This document shows, piece by piece, positions 15,357 through 25,238 of a stretch of 64,000 nucleotides of DNA. Source of the DNA: Alicyclobacillus sp. SP_1 (GTDB taxonomy: Bacteria > Bacillota > Bacilli > Alicyclobacillales > Alicyclobacillaceae); assembly GCF_024706985.1 (NCBI RefSeq), contig NZ_JAMCCX010000012.1:19172-83171 (forward strand), written 5' to 3'. Both the position numbers and the translations under genes were made by a program. The notes beneath the pieces were generated by a model. That model was given only the letters and a program-made list of their open reading frames with translations, made no database searches and was not told where the DNA came from. Each line of letters begins with the position of its first letter. Within the stretch, counting starts at the first letter, position 1.

Positions 15357-17974
15357 CGCTCGACCACCTCCTTCGCCCGACTCACCAGCGTCTGCAGCAC
15401 GATCAAAGCGTCGATCGGCGTGGTCGTCAACGGATCGACAGCCGCTATATCTCGCAGCAGGTTCGCTGCTCCATCCAGTTCCCTGCGCAGAGCAAGGGTC
15501 TCCATCGGCCCATTCGAATGGCGCTCCGACTGCGATGGCGGCGGTGCTAGCGGCGCTATTCCATGAGTGGCACTCACTTCGGCTTCGGTCTTGGCCTGTG
15601 CCTCGCGCCTGGCTAAGTGAAGACTCGCTCGCTCGAGGACACGCTCTGAGATGCCAGCAAGTCGCGCCACATGCAATCCGTAGCTGCGGTCTGCCGGTTC
15701 GCTCACGACGACATGTAAAAACTCGATGCTGCTTCCTCGCTCGGCCACGGCCAGCGAGGCATTGCGAACTCCCGCAACGTCTTGCGCCAAGGCGATGAGT
15801 TCATGGTAGTGAGTGGCAAACAAGCAGAACGGACGACTCTCGCTCTGCAAATATTCGACGACGGCCTCGGCGATGGCAAGCCCGTCATAGGTGGACGTTC
15901 CGCGACCCATTTCGTCCAAGATGACAAGACTTCGTGATGTTGCATGTTTCAGAATGTGACTGACCTCAGACATCTCCACCATAAACGTGCTCTGACCCGA
16001 ATGAATGTCGTCGGCAGCGCCAATTCTCGTAAAGATACGATCCAAAATGCCAATGCGCGCCGCCCGCGCAGGAACGAACGAGCCTATGTGCGCCATGATG
16101 GCAATCAGTGCTATTTGACGCATGTAAGTGCTTTTACCACCCATATTCGGCCCCGTCAGCACGACAAAATTGTTGTCTTCATCCAAATGGCAGTCATTCG
16201 GAACAAAAGACACGGCTAGACCCGCTTCAACGACGGGATGGCGCCCCGCTTTAATGTCTATACCGCGCCCGAGATGCACTTCTGGACGCTCGTAACCATA
16301 CGCCTCCGCCACTTCGGCCAGCGCCACCAATGCGTCGATTTCCGCTAGACACGACGCGCACGCTTGAATCTTGTGCCGCTCTGCCAAAATTTGCTCACAC
16401 AGTTCGTTAAACATGTTCTCTTCGAGGGCATTGGCATCTTCAGCCGCCGACAAAATGGCCGACTCCCGCAACTTCAATTCCGGTAGTGTGTAGCGCTCTG
16501 CCGAAGCCAACGTCTGGCGTCGCTCGTAGTCGGACGGGACCAGCGAACTCTGCCCCTTGGAGACCTCCACAAAATATCCGAAGACTTTGTTGTAGCCGAC
16601 TTTCAACGTACGAATTCCAGTTCGATCCCGTTCACGCTGCTCAAACGCGGCAATCCACTGTTTGCCTTCCGATGCGAGGAGTCTCAATTCATCCAGTCGG
16701 CTACTCACACCTTGTAGCCAAATCCCGCCGTCGCGAGCGCTCGTAGGTGGGTTGTCATGCATGCGGACGACCGTCAAATCCACGATTGGCAGAACATCCG
16801 GCATGCCTTGTTGGAGGTCTGTAACACGGCTCACCTTCGGGAATTGGAAAGAGCGAATGGCCATGGCGGCAGCAAGCGACGTGCCCAAACGATACAAGTC
16901 CTTCGGCGTGGCGCGTTGAAACACAACGCGCCCGAGCAAGCGCTCGACGTCCGCCACCTGGCGGAGCAACTGTTTGATTTCTGCTCGCCGCACACCGTCG
17001 AGCAACAGGACCTCAACTGCTTCCTGACGCTGCAAAATAGTCGGAAGATGCCCGAGTGGGCGCTCCAACCAACTCTTTAACATGCGGCTACCGAGCACCG
17101 TTTGCGTGCGATTCAGGTGATGGAACAGAGTCCCTTCCTTCATCCGCGTACGATTGGTTTCAAACAGTTCCAGATGCCGAATGGCCGTGGCATCCATCTG
17201 CAAGGCATCAGGTGTCGTCAAGAAGATTGGGCGCTTACAATGCACAATGGATTGACGCTGCGTGGTTTGTGCGTAGTCTAAGACCGCATAGAGAGCCTGC
17301 ACGGCGACCGCGTCGCTCGTCAACCCGAGGGCTTCCCATTCTTCTTTAAGAAAACAGCGAAGCATCAGCGAATGGACTGTCGATCCGTCGAAGGCACCGG
17401 GACACGCAGTGAACATTGGCGCATTGGCTGGATACCAGACGTGCAGTTCATCAAGCAGGTTTTCCGACCCAAAGAGAATTTCTGCCGGACCATGTAACAG
17501 CAACCAATCTCTTATCTCCTCAGCGGCGAAGCTCGAGCCCATCCACACATCGCCCGCCAGTAAATCCACAATAGCCAACCCATACTCTCCGCGCGATTCC
17601 ACGAGAGCTCCCAGAGAACGGCGTTCGAGACCCTCGTCTGTAAGTGAGGTACCCGGGGTGACCATGCGTACAATTTCACGCCGGACAATACCTTTGGACT
17701 GTTTCGGATCTTCCATTTGATTGCAAATGGCAACTTTATATCCATGACCGATAAGGCGGTCCAAATAACCTTCTACGGCGTGATAAGGAACTCCACACAT
17801 AGGAATTCTCCCGTCCTCGCCACCATCCCGTCCTGTCAACGTGATGTCGAGCACACGACTAGCCGTCTCTGCATCTTCAAAGAAAAGTTCATAAAAGTCA
17901 CCGAGCCGGAACATCAGTAACGCATCTGGAACCTGTTGCTTAATTTCGAGATATTGTTTCATCATAGGGGTCAT
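15338..17974 (-). CDS. mutS: DNA mismatch repair protein MutS, 878 aa
   Basis: Recognises mismatches and loops. The N-terminal FRLGDFYELFFEDA contains the mismatch-reading F-x-E motif. A clamp/lever region follows, then the C-terminal ABC-type ATPase with GPNMGGKSTYMRQ (Walker A), STFMVEMSE, LVILDEMGRGTSTYDG (Walker B/signature) and FATHYHEL. Start ATG 17974 follows AAGAGGAGTG; earlier ATGs (18004, 18028) lack a ribosome site. A coiled segment and the tetramer tail region are present. It is cotranscribed with mutL. Confidence 0.95.
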   Translation of the reverse strand: MTPMMKQYLEIKQQVPDALLMFRLGDFYELFFEDAETASRVLDITLTGRDGGEDGRIPMCGVPYHAVEGYLDRLIGHGYKVAICNQMEDPKQSKGIVRREIVRMVTPGTSLTDEGLERRSLGALVESRGEYGLAIVDLLAGDVWMGSSFAAEEIRDWLLLHGPAEILFGSENLLDELHVWYPANAPMFTACPGAFDGSTVHSLMLRCFLKEEWEALGLTSDAVAVQALYAVLDYAQTTQRQSIVHCKRPIFLTTPDALQMDATAIRHLELFETNRTRMKEGTLFHHLNRTQTVLGSRMLKSWLERPLGHLPTILQRQEAVEVLLLDGVRRAEIKQLLRQVADVERLLGRVVFQRATPKDLYRLGTSLAAAMAIRSFQFPKVSRVTDLQQGMPDVLPIVDLTVVRMHDNPPTSARDGGIWLQGVSSRLDELRLLASEGKQWIAAFEQRERDRTGIRTLKVGYNKVFGYFVEVSKGQSSLVPSDYERRQTLASAERYTLPELKLRESAILSAAEDANALEENMFNELCEQILAERHKIQACASCLAEIDALVALAEVAEAYGYERPEVHLGRGIDIKAGRHPVVEAGLAVSFVPNDCHLDEDNNFVVLTGPNMGGKSTYMRQIALIAIMAHIGSFVPARAARIGILDRIFTRIGAADDIHSGQSTFMVEMSEVSHILKHATSRSLVILDEMGRGTSTYDGLAIAEAVVEYLQSESRPFCLFATHYHELIALAQDVAGVRNASLAVAERGSSIEFLHVVVSEPADRSYGLHVARLAGISERVLERASLHLARREAQAKTEAEVSATHGIAPLAPPPSQSERHSNGPMETLALRRELDGAANLLRDIAAVDPLTTTPIDALIVLQTLVSRAKEVVERWVSFN

Positions 17975-18044
17975 AACCGTGCAGTCACTCCTCTTGCTAT
18001 CCATTCCACTGGGATGATGTTTAGGCAATATGTCGAGACGCTAA

Positions 18045-18083
18045 TCTAAAGAGGCCGCCCTCGCAGTGGCCGGCCTTCTTCGA
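18045..18083 (-). terminator. Weak hairpin between ricA and mutS
   Basis: Minus-strand GGCCGGCC/GGCGGCC stem followed by TCTTTAG. Could partly separate ricA from mutS transcription. Confidence 0.3.
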
Positions 18084-18150
18084 TTCGTTCTTCCTCTGGA
18101 GCAGACACATCTCGCGAAAGTAAGAAAGGAGTTCCTGACCTAAGGACACA

Positions 18151-18603
18151 CTAGTGACTCTCACCGCACGTGCACCCTTGTCCATCCGGACCATGTCCGC
18201 ATCCTTGCCGCGGACCCGGCTCAATTGGCAACACCGGACGCAAGCGCTGCATCAGTCTCTGAACCACTTCTTGAACGACCATGTTTAATTCACTCTGGGC
18301 ACATTGATATTGAAACGCCACTGGAATTTGCGACAACTCATCTTCGATTTGCGTCAGTTCTGCCTTGGCTTGAACTAAGCGCGGATGCTCCAGACCGTAA
18401 TGACTCTCCAGCACTTTGATGTTGTTTGTCTTTTGCTTGAGCATCTCAAACAACTCGATGGCCCGAGCATGGCGCGACATTTTTCCACGAGCCTGCCAGA
18501 ACTGCGCGGCAACATCCGACTCCCGAATCATCTCTGCAACCTCATCGGCCCGAGCCGACCACTCTTCTATTTTCGCATCTTCCAGCATTTCTGTGTTTGT
18601 CAC
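18151..18603 (-). CDS. ricA: RicA (YmcA/YlbF family) regulator, 150 aa
   Basis: Helical protein of the YlbF/YmcA family. In Bacillus subtilis RicA, RicF and RicT form a complex that assists RNase Y and sporulation/biofilm decisions. Residues 10-115 form the conserved helices (VAEMIRESDVAAQFWQARGKM, then the LSQIPVAFQYQCAQSELNMVV segment). The tail holds CGHGPDGQGCTCG, a cysteine cluster that fits the reported iron-sulfur cluster binding of the Ric complex. GTG 18603 follows AAAGGAGG and overlaps the miaB stop as GTGA. Its partner RNase Y is also encoded in this window. Confidence 0.88.
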   Translation of the reverse strand: MTNTEMLEDAKIEEWSARADEVAEMIRESDVAAQFWQARGKMSRHARAIELFEMLKQKTNNIKVLESHYGLEHPRLVQAKAELTQIEDELSQIPVAFQYQCAQSELNMVVQEVVQRLMQRLRPVLPIEPGPRQGCGHGPDGQGCTCGESH

Positions 18604-20090
18604 GCGCTGACCTCCTTTACGCCAATGAATCGTCCTTTCAGTAGCCAGGTTTGTGGCGTGGTAATCTCTACGTTCGCATACTGTCCAGACAAATCTAAGT
18701 TAGATGGAAACAACACGAGTTGATTTCCACGGGTACGCCCTGCTAGCACTTCTGGATTTGTTCGGCTCGGTCCTTCGACCAGAACCTCCACGACTTGTCC
18801 TAAAAATCGATTTTGGCGTTGCAACGCAATCTCGTACTGAAGGTCATTTAAGCGACGCAGCCGGTCTTTTTTGGTCTCTGGTGAGACATCATCTGCAAAC
18901 CGAGCCGCAGGCGTGTTTTCGCGCGGCGAATAGATAAACGTGTACGCGTTGTCAAATTGTATATCACGTACTAAATTCAACGTTTCTTGGAACTGCTCCT
19001 CCGTCTCTCCTGGGAAACCGACAATGATATCGGTTGTCAACGAGACATTTGGAATCGCGCGGCGAATCCGTTCGACCAAACTGAAATAATATTCCTTTGT
19101 ATGACTGCGATTCATCCGCTGCAAAATCCGATTGCTTCCTGACTGGACGGGCAGGTGAATGTGCTCGACGACCTTTTCACAAGACGCCACCGCGTCGATC
19201 AAATCATTGGTGAAATTCCAAGGATTCGACGTTGTGAAACGAATTCGGTCAATTCCATCGACACCATTCACTTCCCGCAACAGTTGGGCAAAGGAAGTGC
19301 CCTGCAAGTCTACACCGTAGTCATTGACGTTTTGGCCGAGCAAAGTGACTTCCCGATATCCTTGTTCGGCTAACTCGCGGATTTCCCCAAGTATGTCGGC
19401 AGGCTGACGACTGCGCTCCGCCCCGCGCGTATGCGGTACGATACAATAGGTGCAAAACTTGTTGCACCCATATTGAATGTTCACCCAAGCACGCACACCG
19501 GCGGCACGAACTTTCGGCAGGTCTTCCAATGTTTGCGGTGCAAAATCCCAAACCTCCATGACGGTCATGCGACTCTGGCGCGCATCCCTCAACAGCATGG
19601 GCAATCGATGAAGGTTGTGAGTGCCAAATACGACATCAATCCACGGGAATTTTGTCCGAACGAGTTCCTGGACGTGCTCTTCTTGTGCCATGCAACCGCA
19701 GAGGCCAATCAACAAATCCGGATTGGCATATTTTAAGGGACGAAGTCGTCCAATCTGTCCAAACACTTTATCTTCCGCATGCTCACGAACAGCACAGGTA
19801 TTAAATAAGATAAAATCCGCTTGTTCAAGTTCGGTCGTCGGTTCATAGTTCATAGCCTGCAAGAGACCCGCCATCGTCTCCGTATCGTGTTCGTTCATTT
19901 GACAGCCATACGTCAAAATGTGATACCGATACGGTTGGCCAGACGGCTTACGACCGACCTGGCAGTCTTTTGTCAAAGCAAGGACATCCCATTGCACTCG
20001 CTCCGTTGGCCGCGCGCGATGCACGCCAAACACGAGTCCATCGCCGGCCTGCAGACGACCTTCACGCATCTTGGTGATGAGGTTTTCCAC
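18600..20090 (-). CDS. miaB: tRNA-2-methylthio-N6-dimethylallyladenosine synthase MiaB, 496 aa
   Basis: Radical-SAM methylthiotransferase that adds the methylthio group to i6A37 made by MiaA. An N-terminal UPF0004 domain has three cluster cysteines (TYGCQMNEHD, FNTCAVREHAEDK, LCGCMAQ). The radical-SAM motif is GCNKFCTYCIVPHTRG, and the C-terminal TRAM domain ends near the stop. The ~60-residue N-terminal extension is usual for Bacillota. GTG 20090 is preceded by AGGAGG at seven bases. Leads the miaB-ricA-mutS-mutL-methyltransferase-miaA run. Confidence 0.95.
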   Translation of the reverse strand: MENLITKMREGRLQAGDGLVFGVHRARPTERVQWDVLALTKDCQVGRKPSGQPYRYHILTYGCQMNEHDTETMAGLLQAMNYEPTTELEQADFILFNTCAVREHAEDKVFGQIGRLRPLKYANPDLLIGLCGCMAQEEHVQELVRTKFPWIDVVFGTHNLHRLPMLLRDARQSRMTVMEVWDFAPQTLEDLPKVRAAGVRAWVNIQYGCNKFCTYCIVPHTRGAERSRQPADILGEIRELAEQGYREVTLLGQNVNDYGVDLQGTSFAQLLREVNGVDGIDRIRFTTSNPWNFTNDLIDAVASCEKVVEHIHLPVQSGSNRILQRMNRSHTKEYYFSLVERIRRAIPNVSLTTDIIVGFPGETEEQFQETLNLVRDIQFDNAYTFIYSPRENTPAARFADDVSPETKKDRLRRLNDLQYEIALQRQNRFLGQVVEVLVEGPSRTNPEVLAGRTRGNQLVLFPSNLDLSGQYANVEITTPQTWLLKGRFIGVKEVSA

Positions 20091-20255
20091 GAGGCTGCCT
20101 CCTAAATTTCTTTGTATACCCTGTCGCCATCATAGCATAAGGAACCGCATCCGAACAGGACAGATGACAGCCTTAAACCGCGCCCGAACAGACCGATACG
20201 CATCGCCTTCCACACAGATGGAGCACGCGAGATGGACATGCCCCCGGGCCAAGTG

Positions 20256-21158
20256 TCACGCGGGCACGTGCAAGGTACCCGTGATGGTGACATGAGCCGT
20301 ACCCCCAACGACAATCTGCCACGTTCCGTCGAACAGCTCTGCACGTGCCTCGACTTGCCCCGGGCGCCCCATCTCATAGCCTTGCTCAAAACGATATGTA
20401 CGACTCTCTTGAATACGCCCGTGAAGAGCCAACAATCCCATTAACGCTCCTGTGGCCGTGCCTGTCACCGGATCTTCCGAAATCCCCACCGCCGGAGAGA
20501 AGTCCCGGCAGTGAAAGTCGTTTTCAGCCTCTTCGGCCTGACTGCAGTAAACATGCGTACTCGTGGCTCCGAGCCGCCGATTGACCGTCGCCAACCGATG
20601 AAAATCCGGCCTCAATTGCGCCATCCGCTGCCGGTCTCTAAGAGGCACAAAGACGTCCCAGAGGCCCGTGGAGCACATGGCGAATGGCCAATCAGGGTGC
20701 ACATCGTCCTCATCTAAGCCGAGAGCCCGTAGCAACTCCAACTTGCTCGGCTGGTCGACCTCTCTCTGTTCCGGAGACAGTTGTTGCATTTCCGCCGCAA
20801 ATCTCGACCCACTCGCGTCAACGCGAACCACCAACCGTCCAACATTCGTATCGACGGTACAATGCCCACTCTGCAAGATTCGGTTAGGCAGTCGACCGAG
20901 CGAGGCCAGTGCCACGATGCTTCCAATGGTAGCGTGTCCGCACAGGTCCACTTCCGCCGTTGGCGTAAAGTAGCGCAGCCGATAATCGGCACCGGGATGC
21001 TCAGGCAGAGAGACAAAAACGGTCTCCGAAGCATTCACTTCGCGACTGACTCGCTGCATCCACTCCGGCGTCCACGCTCCGCCATCGAGGAGAACGACCC
21101 CCGCTGGATTTCCCGTCAAAGGAAGGTGCGTAAATGCATCGACTAGCCATAGTTCCAC
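20256..21158 (-). CDS. PhzF-family isomerase, 300 aa
   Basis: Member of the PhzF/diaminopimelate-epimerase fold (two pseudosymmetric hotdog-like halves). Signatures are DAFTHLPLTGNPAGV, NASETVFV with the probable catalytic Glu, and DLCGHATIGS; GISEDPVTGTATG occurs in the second half. Substrate is unknown, as most family members outside phenazine clusters are uncharacterised. GTG 21158 is chosen because GAAGGAG lies eight bases upstream. It follows the ATP-grasp cluster in the same direction, with about 30 bases between. Confidence 0.85.
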   Translation of the reverse strand: MELWLVDAFTHLPLTGNPAGVVLLDGGAWTPEWMQRVSREVNASETVFVSLPEHPGADYRLRYFTPTAEVDLCGHATIGSIVALASLGRLPNRILQSGHCTVDTNVGRLVVRVDASGSRFAAEMQQLSPEQREVDQPSKLELLRALGLDEDDVHPDWPFAMCSTGLWDVFVPLRDRQRMAQLRPDFHRLATVNRRLGATSTHVYCSQAEEAENDFHCRDFSPAVGISEDPVTGTATGALMGLLALHGRIQESRTYRFEQGYEMGRPGQVEARAELFDGTWQIVVGGTAHVTITGTLHVPA

Positions 21159-21188
21159 AACCAGCACTCCTTCAGTCCAATCCGCTCG

Positions 21189-22505
21189 TCATTCTCGGAT
21201 CCGAGTACGTGCAGCCATCGACTCCGAACTCAGTTCCTTCAAGTAGTTTAGCACTCCCACGAGCGACTTTGCGCGAATTTCTGGCTCGTCAAACTTCATC
21301 GGTTTGGCGTTTGCCTCGAATATCCACGGACGACCTCTCTCATCGACGCCGATGTCCATCGACATTTCGCCGTAGGCCCTTCCCTTGCTATCGTCAATGG
21401 CTCGCGCCACCGCCAGAGCCACTCTGTGGATTGCCCGTTCGACGGCAAGACTCTGAGCTGCAAACTCGCGCTCTAAAACTGCGTGGCACTGAGCGATGGA
21501 ACCGCCATTCGGTACATGCGTGGTGATGGTGTTCGGCCCACTCACTCGAACCCCTTTCCCGACAATCGACCAACTCCCGCGCGATTTCTGTAGCAAGACG
21601 CGAAAGTCACAAGGACGTCCATTCCAACGAATCAGTTCAATCGCCTGCTGAAGAATGTAGGCGCCAGGTACGCGCAGCATCTGCACCAACGGGTAGAGAC
21701 TTCTCTCGTCGGCCACATACCAGGTCTCACAGCGCGTGTCTTTGAGGGCCGATACAGTCCATCCTTCGCCAGCCCGCTCCACTCGAATGACGCCGTGGCC
21801 CACACTGCCGCCGGACGGTTTTAAATAAATGGCTCCATGCTTGTGAAGCATCGTGTGAAATGCCTTCCGATTCAAATGGGGCATAGTGTCTGGCATGGTC
21901 CGTTCTAAGCCGTTCTCCTTAATGACCTTATAAATATCTTGCTTGTTGAAATACCGCGGATTGAACATGGGAATGCCCACAGACTGAATTCTTGACCTCG
22001 CCGCCACTGCCATCGGCTCATTTTCGTGCTTGCGAGTGGGAATGCGATTGTATACGGCTTGAGGTGCGGGAACAGGGATTTTCACCCATCGATACAAACC
22101 GAGCCGAACATACCCTGCCCACAAACTTTTTGTTGTTACCTCTCGGGGAGTCACCACATACACCAATTCGCCGCGTTCTTTACCGAGGCGAATGAGGTCT
22201 CGAAAATCCACTCTGCTCCCAACGAACACACCCGGACTGGAGCTTGTGTGGCGACCAGCCAGCACTGCATAGACCGGACCTGCCTCCACACCCTCGCCGC
22301 TTTCGCGAAAAGAAGTGGGACAGCGGTAAATCAGGCGGGACGGCAGTCGTTCGGACAAAACGGGTAGATGAGCCACTCCTGCCGTCACCATCTTGACACC
22401 CTTCGGATGACCGCGAAAGAAACGAACTCCGCAGCGCACTCGACCTGCCGGCGTGCGCCACCAAAGATACTCCCCGTCCCACGTTCTCTCATCTCTTGGC
22501 GCCAT
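21189..22505 (-). CDS. YheC/YheD-type ATP-grasp protein, 438 aa
   Basis: ATP-grasp ligase-like protein of the spore-coat-associated YheC/YheD family. After an N-terminal domain comes the grasp fold: a KPSGGSVGHGVIRV lysine/glycine loop, an R-x-N-G-R-PCDFRVLLQK strand and a C-terminal MSMDIGVDERGRPWIFEANAKP, with the D, E and N that bind magnesium. ATG 22505 has AGGGGGTGAG just before it. It is the last gene of a four-gene run (two other ATP-grasp genes and an amidoligase). Probably joins an amino acid or peptide in the mother cell, but the substrate is unknown. Confidence 0.85.
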   Translation of the reverse strand: MAPRDERTWDGEYLWWRTPAGRVRCGVRFFRGHPKGVKMVTAGVAHLPVLSERLPSRLIYRCPTSFRESGEGVEAGPVYAVLAGRHTSSSPGVFVGSRVDFRDLIRLGKERGELVYVVTPREVTTKSLWAGYVRLGLYRWVKIPVPAPQAVYNRIPTRKHENEPMAVAARSRIQSVGIPMFNPRYFNKQDIYKVIKENGLERTMPDTMPHLNRKAFHTMLHKHGAIYLKPSGGSVGHGVIRVERAGEGWTVSALKDTRCETWYVADERSLYPLVQMLRVPGAYILQQAIELIRWNGRPCDFRVLLQKSRGSWSIVGKGVRVSGPNTITTHVPNGGSIAQCHAVLEREFAAQSLAVERAIHRVALAVARAIDDSKGRAYGEMSMDIGVDERGRPWIFEANAKPMKFDEPEIRAKSLVGVLNYLKELSSESMAARTRIRE

Positions 22506-22510
22506 GCTTC

Positions 22511-24013
22511 TCACCCCCTCGCGGTCACCGAAGACGTGCGTCGCGTGCGACGACCGATGGAACGGCTACTGCGCGTCCGCTGTTTTTCGGTTGGCACGAC
22601 CTTTGGCACCGCCCACACATCCCGTACATCGACCGACTCATCCCACATCTGACCCTCTGCTATCATCTGATAAAGCGGCTCAATTTGGTCTTCGTACCTC
22701 CGATACAACGGAACACCTCGCATTGCCTGACACGATTCCTGCAAAACGTCTGCCAGAGCAGACACGTCCCCTGTATAAAATGCCGTTTGCAGCGGCGGAT
22801 CGTACAACCACATCTCGGGCAAGTCTTGATAGTAGAGACAGATGAGTTGCGCCAGGCAAAAAGATGTCAAGGTAATTTCTGGATTGACCACAAAAGAGGC
22901 TGGAGTGCGATACTCAAATCCGCCATGCGACTTTTCCCGAACGTCTCCAAGAAACCCATATCGAGGTCGTCGCCTGCGACTGGTTTGCGGATTTTCCACG
23001 GCCATCAGCGGCAGACCGAGATACGCGTCGAGCGCCCGCACCAGTCGGCTCGAAATGGGAACTCCCGAAATGTGAATGTGCCCACCTGTAGAATATCCGG
23101 GAAAGGGTGTGCTGCCAGCGCGCCACGCCACCCCCGCTCGATTCACCTTGCGCGCAGCTTCGAGCATCGTCGTCCGCAAATTGACATAGAGTCCGGCCGG
23201 GCTAGAATCAGGGTCTGGGCGCAATTCCATCAGCGGCAAGCGCTTGCCGTCATACTGCACGCTTCGGTCATCACAGCCGACGCGACCGCGGCGTGTCAGA
23301 TAACGGCTGGCTAAGACCATCTTGCCCTGTTCATTTTGCAGCATGATCTCGATGTCCGTCCCGAGGGTCACCGAGGTCACTGGCAGAGACCGCAGATCTG
23401 ACGCGCGGTCAGCATAATCGTCGACCGCTGCCGCAAACAACTCCAACAAGCGACCCTCGAGCACAGGCCGAGCCGTCACATCCAAGACATGCAGCACACC
23501 TTTCGGGCCTAGACCAAGCGAGACGAGGCCGTAATCGAGCCCAAGTGCATGAATCGCCCGACAAGCGAGCCAGCCCGCACGTTTCGCCACCGGATCGTCC
23601 TCCACATTCACTTCCGATGAAGTAACCGGCAACCGCGATATACGACCGTTGGTCCATGGCTCGGTGCCTTCATACTTAAAACAGGCCAGTACACGATGAT
23701 CAAACACGGGAACTCGGTATTGGCGGACAAACCGACGGCTCGCATCATCTCCAGACTTGCGAACTGGCAATACAAAGCGAACGCCCACACGACGCAGAAA
23801 TTTGGCCATGGACGGCTTGGATACGGTCGCCTGAATGGCACTCTGGCGGTTAAGCACGTGTACTCCTGGTGGATCCGGTGGACCAGACTGGCCATAACGC
23901 AGCACAGTGTCGTCCTCAGCCAGGCGAAGTGACTCGGAGTAAGGCGACACTCGTGCCATCTGAGCCAACCTTCTAGCTGATTTTTGCGAACGAGATAGGA
24001 GATAGATGGTCAC
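22511..24013 (-). CDS. GS/GCS-like amidoligase (COOH-NH2 ligase type 2-like), 500 aa
   Basis: The C-terminal ~280 residues look like the phage-type amidoligase family related to glutamate-cysteine ligase. They contain TDIEIMLQN (the glutamate of the metal site), CDDRS, LMELRPDPD and GGHIHISG, where the histidines match the GCS active site. Residues 1-190 resemble a reduced ATP-grasp-like module (SKPSMAKFLRRVGVRFVLP...GLVSLGLGPKGVLHVLDVTARP), ending in a degraded version of the usual metal motif. Such enzymes form amide bonds using ATP. The tail is very basic. GTG 24013 overlaps the upstream gene by GTGA, and 22511-22514 overlaps the next. Confidence 0.75.
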   Translation of the reverse strand: MTIYLLSRSQKSARRLAQMARVSPYSESLRLAEDDTVLRYGQSGPPDPPGVHVLNRQSAIQATVSKPSMAKFLRRVGVRFVLPVRKSGDDASRRFVRQYRVPVFDHRVLACFKYEGTEPWTNGRISRLPVTSSEVNVEDDPVAKRAGWLACRAIHALGLDYGLVSLGLGPKGVLHVLDVTARPVLEGRLLELFAAAVDDYADRASDLRSLPVTSVTLGTDIEIMLQNEQGKMVLASRYLTRRGRVGCDDRSVQYDGKRLPLMELRPDPDSSPAGLYVNLRTTMLEAARKVNRAGVAWRAGSTPFPGYSTGGHIHISGVPISSRLVRALDAYLGLPLMAVENPQTSRRRRPRYGFLGDVREKSHGGFEYRTPASFVVNPEITLTSFCLAQLICLYYQDLPEMWLYDPPLQTAFYTGDVSALADVLQESCQAMRGVPLYRRYEDQIEPLYQMIAEGQMWDESVDVRDVWAVPKVVPTEKQRTRSSRSIGRRTRRTSSVTARG

Positions 24014-25206
24014 GACATCCCCGCCTCCCTCACTGTTAGAGAAGATTTCGCCAGGAACCGCGCAAATTGCATAGGACGGGCGAAAGACAAATCAACCAAA
24101 TCCTGACGTCCGGTCTCGGTGGATGCGGATTTGTGTGGCTTGGAATTGACTTCAATCACAAAGAGACGTCCGGACTGGTTCACCCCTATATCTATGCCTA
24201 ACTCCCCCAAGGGTGTTTGACACTCAGATTCCATTTGTTGGACCACACGCCGCGCCAATTCATTCAACCGCTGGCGCAGTCGGCGGCGGAAGGCTTTGTC
24301 TGGCCAAAGCGGAACGAGTAGCGAGTCGAGCGGACAAGCCTCGCCACCTCCACTTAAATTGGAGGTAAAGTCGCCTTTGCGGGCCAGTCTGGCAAAAACT
24401 TTGGTCCGCTTCCATGCCCCAGAACCGTCGCGTTGCATGAGAATGCGCACGTCGAATGAGCGCCCGTTCACCGCAGCTAAGGAGATGCCCTCCTGCCAAA
24501 TGTACTGGCGTCGCTTGAAGCGCTGTCGAAATTTCTTCTCCAATTCCTCGAAATTCATCACTTTTCCGTGAACGACGCTCTCTCGAGATTTTTTCCAATG
24601 ATATTCAATACTTCCATCGTCATGTCTCTCCAGTCGAATAATCCCCACACCGAGACTTCCGTGAATGGGCTTCCAGAAAGCGATACTATGCCTTTCCAAA
24701 AATTTGCGAGCCGCCTCTACGCCACTCTGGCGCTTCGTCGCAGGAAGCACCGGGATTAACGTCGGGTCTCGTGACAGCCATTCGTATACCTGCCATTTAT
24801 CGAAAAAGCCGTCATTGAAGAGACGACTTGTAAAAGTCTCAGAAAGTTGCTTGCGACGTTTCTGCAAACCCGGATTGCGCTCAATTTTGCGCGAAGCTAA
24901 TTGGTCGTAAATCACATCTGGGAAGGGTATCTTGACTGGCGAAAAATGTTCCTCATTCCATTCGTATGCGTCAATTTTGCGTTCCTCGAAATGCACATCC
25001 TGCAAGCGAAATACGTATGCGCGCATGTTCAATTGCCGCGCCTGTTCAATCAACTTGCTCCAATTCGCCATATCTGCATTAGACTGCAGTCGTTTTGTTC
25101 GTGGATTCCACACAGCATTGCAGAGTATGCCTACGGATATCGAGCCGCCCTGCTCTGCTCTGCTCCCCCCATGCCGCTCGGGGCTGACGCTGTCTTCGCG
25201 TACCAT
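24010..25206 (-). CDS. YheC/YheD-type ATP-grasp protein, 398 aa
   Basis: ATP-grasp paralogue in the same cluster. Visible are FWKPIHGSLGVGIIRLE (ATP-binding lysine and small loop), the central SFDVRILMQRDGSGAW strand and LGELGIDIGVNQSGRLFVIEVNSKP (magnesium ligands). ATG 25206 is selected because AGGAGG lies eight bases upstream and because it removes a 210-base overlap with the previous gene. Conserved in spore formers near coat genes; the ligated substrate is unknown. Confidence 0.85.
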   Translation of the reverse strand: MVREDSVSPERHGGSRAEQGGSISVGILCNAVWNPRTKRLQSNADMANWSKLIEQARQLNMRAYVFRLQDVHFEERKIDAYEWNEEHFSPVKIPFPDVIYDQLASRKIERNPGLQKRRKQLSETFTSRLFNDGFFDKWQVYEWLSRDPTLIPVLPATKRQSGVEAARKFLERHSIAFWKPIHGSLGVGIIRLERHDDGSIEYHWKKSRESVVHGKVMNFEELEKKFRQRFKRRQYIWQEGISLAAVNGRSFDVRILMQRDGSGAWKRTKVFARLARKGDFTSNLSGGGEACPLDSLLVPLWPDKAFRRRLRQRLNELARRVVQQMESECQTPLGELGIDIGVNQSGRLFVIEVNSKPHKSASTETGRQDLVDLSFARPMQFARFLAKSSLTVREAGMS

Positions 25207-25238
25207 GAGGTTCGCCTCCTGCTCATCCGATGTTGTGT

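Noticed and set aside
18021..18224. 67-aa minus-strand frame after ricA
   Set aside because: It overlaps the ricA end in another frame and has no ribosome site or recognisable sequence.
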